Shown: positions 17,629 to 24,526 of the stretch, in pieces | How the letters are laid out: each line of letters opens with the position of its first letter | Position numbering within the stretch: position 1 is the first letter of the stretch | DNA from: Dyadobacter sp. CY356 | Lineage (GTDB): Bacteria; Bacteroidota; Bacteroidia; Cytophagales; Spirosomataceae | DNA length: 64,000 bases | Assembly (NCBI RefSeq): GCF_021440195.1 | Contig: NZ_JAJTSZ010000009.1 | Location: 226,429-290,428, forward strand | Reading direction: 5' to 3' | Notes under the pieces: generated by a model | The model's input: the letters and a program-made list of their open reading frames with translations, nothing else | Told to the model about the DNA's origin: nothing | Databases searched by the model: none | Translations under genes and position numbers: made by a program

Positions 17629-17931
17629 AGCCCTGAAAGGGCGTAATAATTCAGGATGGGGCATCGCCCTATCGAATGGGGGCATCGTCCCATCGAATCG
17701 GGCATCGCCCCATCGAATCGGGCATCGTCCTATCGAATCGGGCATCGTCCTATCGAATCGGGCATCGCCCTATCAAATCGGGGGATCGGGCGTCAAATCT
17801 GCACATCGCCCTATCAAATCGCGAATCGCCCCATCTATGCGACCATGTGAATAAATTTACCGTTTATCAATTTCCGACGCCATAGCCATAGGGCGATGCC
17901 CTATGCTAAGATATAACGCCCTTTCAGGGCT
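17629..17931. mobile_element. MITE/REP-like element with perfect 16-bp inverted ends
   Basis: The segment is bounded by AGCCCTGAAAGGGCGT (17629-17644) and its exact reverse complement (17916-17931). Each end is itself near-palindromic (CCCTGAAAGGG). The inner right side carries an ATAGGGCGATGCC arm (17888-17900), which is the complement of the repeated unit on the left. No transposase is encoded. This organisation fits a non-autonomous palindromic repeat that spreads in trans. Confidence 0.65.
17660..17841. repeat. About eight tandem copies of a 20-bp unit
   Basis: Units of the form GGCATCGCCCYATCGAATCG repeat with exact 20-bp spacing from 17681 to 17780 (five copies), preceded by one 21-bp copy and followed by two to three diverged copies. 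There are no spacers. Short frames through it encode only repeats and are not genes. Confidence 0.85.
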
Positions 17932-17975
17932 AAATTGGTTCCAAACATTTTTTGAATCAATCCGCCGTAATACAT

Positions 17976-17983
17976 TAATTTAG
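17976..17983 (+). promoter_or_regulatory. Candidate -7 box immediately before modA
   Basis: TAATTTAG (7 of 8 to TAnnTTTG) lies 4 nt before the modA ATG, with a TTTG 21 nt upstream (17951-17954), roughly the -33/-7 spacing of Bacteroidota promoters. If used, the modA mRNA would be nearly leaderless. Confidence 0.3.
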
Positions 17984-17987
17984 CAAA

Positions 17988-18740
17988 ATGAATATAAACC
18001 GTATTTTCTTTCCGATTCTGGTTCTTTTGAGTGGTTGTTCCAAACCATCAGATAAAATTATTGTGGCCACGGCAGCCAACGTGCAGTATGTAATGAAAGA
18101 ACTAAAAACGGAATTTGAAAAAGAGACGGGTAAGAAAGTAGAAATAGTTGTAAGCTCATCCGGAAAATTAACTGCCCAAATACGTGAAGGAGCACCATTT
18201 GATGTTTTTGTCTCTGCTGACACAAAGTACCCCGAAGAGATTTTTAAAAAAGGCGGATCTGATGAAAAACCGAAAATTTACGCATACGGTACACTGGCAC
18301 TATGGTCGCTTTCGATTCCTGAAAATGAATTAGACTTAAAGATTCTGTCTACTGAAAAAGTAAAGAAGATTGCAGTTCCAAATCCCAAAATGGCTCCATA
18401 TGGCGAGGCAGCAGAGCAGGCATTGAAAAAGGAAAACTTATTAGAACCATTAAAAAGCAAAATCGTTTACGGGGAAAGCATCGCTCAAGCCGCACAATAT
18501 ATTACAACAGGATCGGTCGAAGCAGGTTTTACAGCATTATCAGTGATATTTGCTCCGGAAATGAAAGGAAAAGGTCATTACAAGATTCTCGATTCAACAT
18601 CTTATAAACCAATAGCCCAGGCAGCACTATTACTTCGTCACAGCGGAAATTCTCCAAAAAAAGAAACAAGTCAGAAGTTTTACGATTTCTTATTTTCTGA
18701 TAAAGCCAAAGCCATTTTCAAAAAATACGGTTATAAATAA
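17988..18740 (+). CDS. modA: Molybdate ABC transporter substrate-binding lipoprotein
   Basis: A 250-residue periplasmic binding protein with a short lipoprotein signal ending in LLSGC (Cys16). ModA features are IIVATAANVQYVMKEL at the start of the mature protein, VSSSGKLTAQIREGAPFDVF (oxyanion-binding Ser and Gly), AVPNPKMAPYGEAA, and AGFTALS late in domain 2. It captures molybdate or tungstate for the ModBC permease encoded just downstream (64 bp to modB), forming a modABC operon. Confidence 0.93.
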   Translation: MNINRIFFPILVLLSGCSKPSDKIIVATAANVQYVMKELKTEFEKETGKKVEIVVSSSGKLTAQIREGAPFDVFVSADTKYPEEIFKKGGSDEKPKIYAYGTLALWSLSIPENELDLKILSTEKVKKIAVPNPKMAPYGEAAEQALKKENLLEPLKSKIVYGESIAQAAQYITTGSVEAGFTALSVIFAPEMKGKGHYKILDSTSYKPIAQAALLLRHSGNSPKKETSQKFYDFLFSDKAKAIFKKYGYK

Positions 18741-18804
18741 ATTAGCCAAACTGATACAAGGCCACCATTCGCTCACTCTATCATTCACTCATTCAAAATT
18801 AAAA

Positions 18805-19479
18805 ATGGATTGGCAACCACTTTGGCTAACCTGCAAGCTCGCAACGTTTACCACTTTCATCCTTTTTATCTTGGCACTTCCGTTAGCTTACTGGCTTGCT
18901 TACACGAAATTTCAGGGAAAAGGTGTGATAGAAGCAATCATTGGAATGCCGTTAGTATTGCCGCCATCCGTTCTTGGTTTTTATTTACTGCTTGCTTTTA
19001 GTCCTTCGCACTGGTTTGGCGCCTCAATCGAAAATGTTTTGGGGCTAAGACTGGTTTTTTCTTTTCCCGGTCTTATCATTGGTTCCGTAATATACAGTTT
19101 ACCATTTATGGTTTATCCATTACGCGCAGGATTGCAGTCGCTTCCCGTTTCATTACGGGAAGCATCGTTCACATTGGGAAAAGGACGGTGGGAAACGTTT
19201 TACAAAATTTTATTGCCAAATTGCAAATCCGCTATATTAACATCACTTGTTCTTACTTTCGCGCATACCATTGGTGAATTTGGAGTAGTTTTGATGATAG
19301 GAGGAAATATTCCCGGTGTTACAAAAGTGGCATCCGTGGCCATTTATAATGAAGTGGAGGCTTTGAATTACGGTGCGGCAAATCAATATGCGCTTGTACT
19401 TTTTACCATAACTTTTGTTATTTTACTGCTTGTATATTCCTTAAACAACCGATTCCTGCGTGTCCGACAACCTTCTTGA
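18805..19479 (+). CDS. modB: Molybdate ABC transporter permease
   Basis: A 224-residue inner-membrane permease with five to six membrane helices. The BPD_transp_1 EAA loop is seen as LREASFTLGKGRWETFYKIL, and the molybdate-type segments GMPLVLPPSVLGFYLLL and AHTIGEFGVVLMIGGNIPG are diagnostic for ModB. Its last 20 bases overlap the start of modC, so the two are translationally coupled. The short modA-modB gap (18771-18793) contains degenerate CATTC repeats. Confidence 0.94.
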   Translation: MDWQPLWLTCKLATFTTFILFILALPLAYWLAYTKFQGKGVIEAIIGMPLVLPPSVLGFYLLLAFSPSHWFGASIENVLGLRLVFSFPGLIIGSVIYSLPFMVYPLRAGLQSLPVSLREASFTLGKGRWETFYKILLPNCKSAILTSLVLTFAHTIGEFGVVLMIGGNIPGVTKVASVAIYNEVEALNYGAANQYALVLFTITFVILLLVYSLNNRFLRVRQPS

Positions 19480-20350
19480 TATTTCCATCCGGCATACTTT
19501 GCAGACAGCGCACGGAATTCTTCCGATGGAAATTTCACTTCGGGCTGACAAGGGAAGTATTGTTGCCATAACAGGGCCCTCGGGTGCAGGAAAAACTACC
19601 TTGCTCCGACAAATCGCAGGTCTGGTCATACCTGATTTCGGATATATTAAATTCGGACCGGACGTTTGGCAGGATACTGATCATAAAATTTTCCTGTCGC
19701 CTCAGCTTCGTCCCATTGGTTTTGTATTTCAGGATTATGCACTTTTCCCTCATTTGACTGTTAAGGAGAACTTACATTTTGCATTAAAAAAAGGAGACAA
19801 TACTGATATAGTAGATGAACTTTTAGCTTCTGTTGAACTCACAAGACTTGCTGACAGAAAGCCGCATCAGCTTTCCGGTGGCCAGCAGCAGCGTGTAGCC
19901 CTGGCAAGAGCGTTGGTTCGCCAGCCGGATTTACTGTTACTTGACGAACCGCTTTCTTCGCTAGACCATACCATGCGCCTTCGATTGCAGGAATATTTAT
20001 TGAAACTGCAAAGACAACGAGGTTTTACGATGCTTATCGTTTCGCACGATCTTGGCGAAATATTTCGGATGGCTCATCAGGTATTGGTCTTAGAAAACGG
20101 AAAAATCCTGAAACAAGGATCGCCATCGGAGGTTTATGTTCCGGAAAATACTAATAATGAAGAACTTACAATTTATGGCGAGGTACTGACCTGTACTCAA
20201 CATAATGATCATTTAATTGTAAGCGCACTGATACAGCAATCTGTCAGAAAATTACGATTACCTCTTTACTGGCTTTCAAAAATGTCGCCCGGACAATCTT
20301 TTGTTCTATACTCATCTATGGAAAACCCACACATTGAGCTGATAAATTAA
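19460..20350 (+). CDS. modC: Molybdate ABC transporter ATP-binding protein
   Basis: A 296-residue ABC ATPase energising ModB. It has Walker A GPSGAGKTT, a Q-loop FQDYALFPHLT, the signature LSGGQQQRVALARAL and Walker B LLLLDEPLSSLDH with the following SHDLGE switch His. The C-terminus after about residue 225 is a short, diverged TOBE-like domain. The chosen start is GTG at 19460, overlapping modB by 20 bp; the first in-frame ATG would cut into the first beta strand. Confidence 0.93.
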   Translation: MSDNLLDISIRHTLQTAHGILPMEISLRADKGSIVAITGPSGAGKTTLLRQIAGLVIPDFGYIKFGPDVWQDTDHKIFLSPQLRPIGFVFQDYALFPHLTVKENLHFALKKGDNTDIVDELLASVELTRLADRKPHQLSGGQQQRVALARALVRQPDLLLLDEPLSSLDHTMRLRLQEYLLKLQRQRGFTMLIVSHDLGEIFRMAHQVLVLENGKILKQGSPSEVYVPENTNNEELTIYGEVLTCTQHNDHLIVSALIQQSVRKLRLPLYWLSKMSPGQSFVLYSSMENPHIELIN

Positions 20351-20407
20351 TTAGGGTAATTTTATTGCGTCCTTGCCTTTTCTTTCAAAAACTAATCATT
20401 TTATCTC

Positions 20408-21085
20408 ATGCGCATTCTTTTACGATTTTTACAAATTGCTCTGGTCGCTTTCCCTCTTTTAGCGATGAAGCAGGATAAACCATTACGCGTTATATTTTTT
20501 GGTGATTCAATTACTCAGGCAGGAGTTGGCCCCAAAGGTTACATCACGATGATGTCCGATATGCTGAAAACCAACAACCAAAGCAGTCAATATGAATTGA
20601 TGGGTGCAGGAATTGGTGGCAATAAAATATATGATCTTTATCTTAGGATTGAGGATGATGTTTTATCAAAAAAACCGGATGTTGTTTTTGTTTATATTGG
20701 AATCAACGACGTTTGGCATAAAAGTTCATCAGGCACAGGAACCGACCCTGACAAATATGTGAAGTTTTACGAAGCTATTATCAAAAAACTGAAAGCGCAG
20801 AATATCCGTATTGTCCTTTGTACGCCTACTGTGATCGGTGAGAAAAATGATAATTCAAATATGCAGGATGGCGATCTGAATCAGTATTCAAAAATTATCC
20901 GTGATATCGCATCCAGAAATAGTCTTCAGCTATGTGATCTCCGCAAATATTTTCAGGATTACCTAGCTCAGAATAACCCGGAAAATAAAGAAAAAGACAT
21001 TCTTACAAGCGACCGTGTCCATTTAAATGAAACCGGAAACAAGTTTCTGGCTGATAAAATGATGGAGGCTTTGTTGAAGAAATAA
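20408..21085 (+). CDS. SGNH/GDSL-family hydrolase, exported
   Basis: A 225-residue esterase-type protein with an N-terminal hydrophobic signal (about 1-19). The SGNH blocks are present: block I FFGDSITQAG (nucleophile Ser), block II GIGGNKIYDL (Gly), block III YIGINDVWH (Asn) and block V DRVHLNETG (Asp and His). It resembles TesA-like lysophospholipase or carbohydrate-esterase enzymes, so deacetylation of sugars or lipid hydrolysis are both possible. It follows modC by 57 bp on the same strand and may be read through from it. Confidence 0.9.
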   Translation: MRILLRFLQIALVAFPLLAMKQDKPLRVIFFGDSITQAGVGPKGYITMMSDMLKTNNQSSQYELMGAGIGGNKIYDLYLRIEDDVLSKKPDVVFVYIGINDVWHKSSSGTGTDPDKYVKFYEAIIKKLKAQNIRIVLCTPTVIGEKNDNSNMQDGDLNQYSKIIRDIASRNSLQLCDLRKYFQDYLAQNNPENKEKDILTSDRVHLNETGNKFLADKMMEALLKK

Positions 21086-21109
21086 AAACTTATAAAATAA
21101 TTAAAATTT

Positions 21110-21145
21110 AAAATGCAAAAGGGTCAGTTGATCCTTTTGCATTTT
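21110..21145. terminator. Hairpin terminator between SGNH gene and converging nucleotidyltransferase gene
   Basis: A 13-bp perfect stem (AAAATGCAAAAGG and its complement) with A and T tracts on the two sides can terminate in both directions. Confidence 0.75.
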
Positions 21146-21176
21146 GAAAATCATTATAACTAATGTATAAAAGCTC

Positions 21177-22076
21177 CTATTCCCAAAGCTTCCCAGGATA
21201 TTCACCATTGTCATGCAAAGCCGATAAAGAAGCTTGAACTGTGGGTTTGTCTTCTGGATAAGTAACACCAAACCAGTCGGACGAACTGCGGAAAACGCGG
21301 CAATCACCCAGACCATTTTTAATAATATAAGACATTACCGTAGGAATGTAGAACTCTGCTTTTGGTGTATGTAAATTTACACGGGCATATTCTTCAAACA
21401 ATTCTTTGGTGATCGGAAACATAGAAGGTTTAAATCCCCAGAAATTCATAGAAACAGGCGTCTCAGGTTCCAGTTCCGTTTTTACATCTTCTTCTTCAAA
21501 ATAAATTTTACCTCCTTCTTCAAATATCTTGGTACGTTCTACTACGGACGACAAGTTATGATCTTCTCTTTCGATACAAATCCCCCGGGAAACTGTCCCG
21601 TTTTCAGAAAGTGTTCTTTTCAATTCATAACCGATCATGGCATGCTGACTATCGTTGGTATCAGTCTGCAAAAATTCAGACATCGTTTCAAAAGCACCAC
21701 GACCGTAAAAATCATCCGCATTGATTACAGCAAATGGCGTGTCTGTTTTATCCCAGGCGCACAGCGTTGCGTGCCCGGTTCCCCAGGGTTTCACGCGTTC
21801 AACCGTCCCAAGATCTTCCGGCACATAAGACTGCACACCCTGTATAGCAAAATCATAATCGATTTTCCCTTTTAATTTTGGAGCAAATAATGCTTCTGCC
21901 TCGTCTTTTATTTCTTTCCGTACGATGAATACTACTTTGCCAAAACCGCTTCGAATGGCATCATATAAGGAATAATCAATAATGGTTTCACCATTGGGAC
22001 CAAACTGGTCAAGTTGTTTTATTCCTCCATACCGGCTTCCTATGCCGGCAGCCAAAATTAAAAGCGTTGGTTTCAT
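21177..22076 (-). CDS. Sugar-phosphate nucleotidyltransferase-like protein
   Basis: A 299-residue NTP_transferase-like protein. The signature is LILAAGIGSRYGGIKQLDQF (nucleotide-binding loop; normally G-x-G-T-R, here GIGSR), followed by GTGHATLCAW and VINADDFYG, the metal-binding Asp motif. Its middle and end differ from glucose-1-phosphate uridylyl- and thymidylyltransferases, so substrate is open. It is a conserved Bacteroidota type and possibly a sugar-1-phosphate nucleotidyltransferase. It stands alone. Confidence 0.82.
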   Translation of the reverse strand: MKPTLLILAAGIGSRYGGIKQLDQFGPNGETIIDYSLYDAIRSGFGKVVFIVRKEIKDEAEALFAPKLKGKIDYDFAIQGVQSYVPEDLGTVERVKPWGTGHATLCAWDKTDTPFAVINADDFYGRGAFETMSEFLQTDTNDSQHAMIGYELKRTLSENGTVSRGICIEREDHNLSSVVERTKIFEEGGKIYFEEEDVKTELEPETPVSMNFWGFKPSMFPITKELFEEYARVNLHTPKAEFYIPTVMSYIIKNGLGDCRVFRSSSDWFGVTYPEDKPTVQASLSALHDNGEYPGKLWE

Positions 22077-22295
22077 TTAATTAGTTGAAAAGTTGAAATT
22101 TAAAAACGGCTGACTGCTGCCATTTTCTTTTGATAAAATATAACAGGAACAGAAATGCGGGCATTTATCAGTAATACCGTCAACCTGACACAATTATTAC
22201 AGAAGACACATGAGCACCATCTTTCCCATACACAAAAAAACAATAATTTAAGGAAAATATACTACTTCCATCGTTTTTAGGTTTAAGATAAAATG

Positions 22296-22323
22296 AAAAA
22301 AGCGCCGTGATAGCTCACAACGC
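22296..22323 (-). terminator. Terminator of the IscA/ErpA gene
   Basis: On the minus strand, a 9-bp stem (two G-T pairs) with a 4-nt GCTA loop is followed by TTTTTT, about 30 nt past the stop. Confidence 0.75.
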
Positions 22324-22352
22324 CTTTACTATTATCCACAAAATCTAAAAAT

Positions 22353-22679
22353 TTAAACGGCAAAACTTTCGCCACACCCACAAGTGCGTGTAGCATTCGG
22401 ATTAACAAACTGAAATCCTTTTCCATTCAGACCATCTGAAAAATCCAGAACAGTACCGGCAAGATACAATATGCTTTTTTTATCAACAATAATCTTAACA
22501 CCTTTATCTTCAAAGACCATATCCGTAGGATTTGTATCAGAATTGAATTCAAGATTATAGGTCAAACCTGAACATCCTCCGCCCAAAACACCCACACGAA
22601 TCTGATAATCTTCATCGTGTCCGTCTGCCTTACGCAATTCTATGATCTTATTTTTTGCAGTATCGCTTACAGTAACCAT
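22353..22679 (-). CDS. A-type iron-sulfur carrier (HesB/IscA/ErpA family)
   Basis: A 108-residue protein of the A-type carrier family that delivers Fe-S clusters to target enzymes. The three ligand cysteines are present: one in GVLGGGCSGLTYNLEF and two in the C-terminal TCGCGESF. Length and the FVNPNATRTCGCG end match ErpA/IscA closely. It is not in an isc or suf cluster here. Assignment between IscA, SufA and ErpA is not possible from this window. Confidence 0.93.
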   Translation of the reverse strand: MVTVSDTAKNKIIELRKADGHDEDYQIRVGVLGGGCSGLTYNLEFNSDTNPTDMVFEDKGVKIIVDKKSILYLAGTVLDFSDGLNGKGFQFVNPNATRTCGCGESFAV

Positions 22680-22715
22680 AATCTATAATTTTAATGCTCT
22701 GGACTATGTAACGTT

Positions 22716-22747
22716 TAAAATTACGCAGAAAGTTCGTTTTATGTCAA
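22716..22747 (-). promoter_or_regulatory. Candidate promoter of the IscA/ErpA gene
   Basis: On the minus strand a TTG (22745-22747) and TAATTTTA (22716-22723; 7 of 8 to TAnnTTTG) are separated by 21 nt, giving a short leader of about 30 nt before the ATG at 22679. Confidence 0.4.
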
Positions 22748-22819
22748 TTTTGAGTAGCATAAAAAACAGAAAATTGAAACGGCAATTATAATGCTCAGAT
22801 TATAATACATTTCCCCTTA

Positions 22820-23758
22820 TCAGTACTTTTCCAAAATCACCGGACCTCCCTTATTAATCATAGAAACATGAGAACTTGACTCGATGCCCGCATTTGCAAA
22901 AGTCGCTTTCATCACCTCTGCTACTTTCTTTGCATTTTCAATACCCCGGCTTAATGCAAACATGGATGGTCCTGATCCTGAGATACTGCATCCTAATGCG
23001 CCATTGTCCAAAGCCGCCTGTTTTACAAGGTTAAAATCAGGAATTAAAATAGACCGGACTGGTTCAATAATTACATCCACCATCGAACGACCAATCAGAT
23101 CATAATCTTCCATCATTAAACCAGCCACTAATCCGGCCACATTCCCCATCTGGGAAATCGTATTTTTTAAAGACACTTCATCTCTTAAAATATACCGCGC
23201 ATCTTTGGTGTTGATTTCAATATCCGGATGTACCAACGTGCAGAAAAGATCGCCCGGTACAGGAATGGAAAAAACATCCAGCGGCGCATAACTTCGAATG
23301 ATGACAAAACCGCCCAGAAGCGCCGGACCAACATTATCAGCATGTGCTGAACCGGAAGCGATCCGTTCACCCTCCATAGCGAAAGGCAAAAGTTCGGTTC
23401 TTGAAAGCGGACAATCCAATAATTCGTTCATCGCCACAACACCTGCAACCGCACTTGCCGCGCTTGAACCCATACCGCTGCCGAGTGGCATATTTTTATG
23501 TAAAATGACTTCGCAACCAAAATCTTTAATACCAAGATGTTTCAGTAGATGAAGCATAACGCCTGTCACAGCATTTTTTTCAGCTTTCCGTGGCAATCTT
23601 CCGTCATCACCAAAAATATCTTTAATAACAACACCTGGCTCCTCACGACGGCGTATTTCTACAACATCACCCGGCTCTTCAATCGCAAAACCGAAAATAT
23701 CAAATCCACAGGAAACATTGGCAACAGTGGCGGGTGCAAAGACTTTTATATAATTCAC
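22820..23758 (-). CDS. thrB: Homoserine kinase
   Basis: A 312-residue GHMP-superfamily kinase that phosphorylates homoserine in threonine synthesis. The N-terminus FAPATVANVSCGFDIFGFA and the ATP-binding PLGSGMGSSAASAVAG loop are typical, as is the C-terminal GCSISGSGPSMFAL motif. The start codon is GTG (23756-23758), overlapping the TGA stop of the HEPN gene by 4 bp (GTGA), so translation is coupled. It is the last gene of a thrA-MNT-HEPN-thrB unit; thrC is not in the window on this side. Confidence 0.95.
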   Translation of the reverse strand: MNYIKVFAPATVANVSCGFDIFGFAIEEPGDVVEIRRREEPGVVIKDIFGDDGRLPRKAEKNAVTGVMLHLLKHLGIKDFGCEVILHKNMPLGSGMGSSAASAVAGVVAMNELLDCPLSRTELLPFAMEGERIASGSAHADNVGPALLGGFVIIRSYAPLDVFSIPVPGDLFCTLVHPDIEINTKDARYILRDEVSLKNTISQMGNVAGLVAGLMMEDYDLIGRSMVDVIIEPVRSILIPDFNLVKQAALDNGALGCSISGSGPSMFALSRGIENAKKVAEVMKATFANAGIESSSHVSMINKGGPVILEKY

Positions 23759-24147
23759 TTTAAAAAATTGTTTTCCTTTAGATATTGGGTAGTGGCGACC
23801 AGAAATTTTTGTGCGTCATCAACAGACTCCTTAGCATCTTCATACAGGACCTCATCGTACTCATAGTTGCCAAATTGGCGTTTTTCAAAAGTACGTTTTA
23901 ACGCAAGACCAAGATCCTTTGAAAATCGTTGTGTTAGAATAAATTCTTTATGAAAAGCGTTATGCGCTCCTGAATGGGATTTTGCAACAAATTTCACAGT
24001 TGAAAGTAAGGCTTGAATACAATGAAACATTGAATAATAGGATCTGTTTAATGCAGCTTCATACCTTTCTTTGGCTAAAAATTCTTTTGAATCATCATAG
24101 CAATCCACGGCTTTTGAGATAATATCATCGACTGGGTTAATTTTCAT
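23755..24147 (-). CDS. HEPN-domain protein (toxin-like partner of MNT)
   Basis: A 130-residue all-helical HEPN domain. The second helix carries NRSYYSMFHCIQALL, the Arg...His active-site motif (six residues apart) found in HEPN RNases. It starts inside the MNT gene stop (ATGA overlap, 4 bp) and its own stop overlaps the thrB start. MNT/HEPN pairs are known toxin-antitoxin systems in which the nucleotidyltransferase modifies and silences the HEPN ribonuclease, although this HEPN belongs to the larger PF05168 group where activity is not proven. Whether it is toxic here is inference. Confidence 0.85.
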   Translation of the reverse strand: MKINPVDDIISKAVDCYDDSKEFLAKERYEAALNRSYYSMFHCIQALLSTVKFVAKSHSGAHNAFHKEFILTQRFSKDLGLALKRTFEKRQFGNYEYDEVLYEDAKESVDDAQKFLVATTQYLKENNFLK

Positions 24148-24482
24148 AACATAATTCCATCCTCATGGACATTCTGATATAATGGCGACCAGTTTTGTTT
24201 GAACTTAGTCTGAGTTACCGGAATTGCCGAAACCGATATTGAGTAACTCAGAGATAGTTCAAAAGTTATAGGAGATAAATTACTAATCTCTTTAAACGTT
24301 TTAATGTCTTCATCATTCAACACGACCAAATAGTCTACATCAGAATCCTCATGTTGCTCACCTCTGGCATATGAACCATATAAAATCACCTTATTAAGAC
24401 GATCTCCATATAATTCACTAACCTGACTAACAAATTCTTCGGTTAACCTGGCAACCGATTCAGGAACCTTTCTATTGCTCAT
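24144..24482 (-). CDS. MNT-type minimal nucleotidyltransferase
   Basis: A 112-residue pol-beta-fold nucleotidyltransferase. The catalytic motif is VILYGSYARGEQHEDSDVDY, with the Gly-Ser pair and both metal-binding Asp residues, then LVVLND. The C-terminal part is short and lacks other domains. It overlaps the HEPN gene by 4 bp and follows thrA by 44 bp. It is the expected antitoxin or modifying partner of the HEPN protein. Confidence 0.87.
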   Translation of the reverse strand: MSNRKVPESVARLTEEFVSQVSELYGDRLNKVILYGSYARGEQHEDSDVDYLVVLNDEDIKTFKEISNLSPITFELSLSYSISVSAIPVTQTKFKQNWSPLYQNVHEDGIML

Positions 24483-24526
24483 AATTTATAATGGCTTTTG
24501 AAAAATCTCCAACAATTTAAAACCTT

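Noticed and set aside
17660..17841. CRISPR array
   Set aside because: The 20-bp units are directly tandem without unique spacers and no cas gene is near.
17656..17885. Two short plus-strand ORFs encoding repeats such as GHRPIES
   Set aside because: They are frames through the 20-bp tandem array; 20 bp is not a multiple of three and the protein repeats are a by-product of the DNA repeats.
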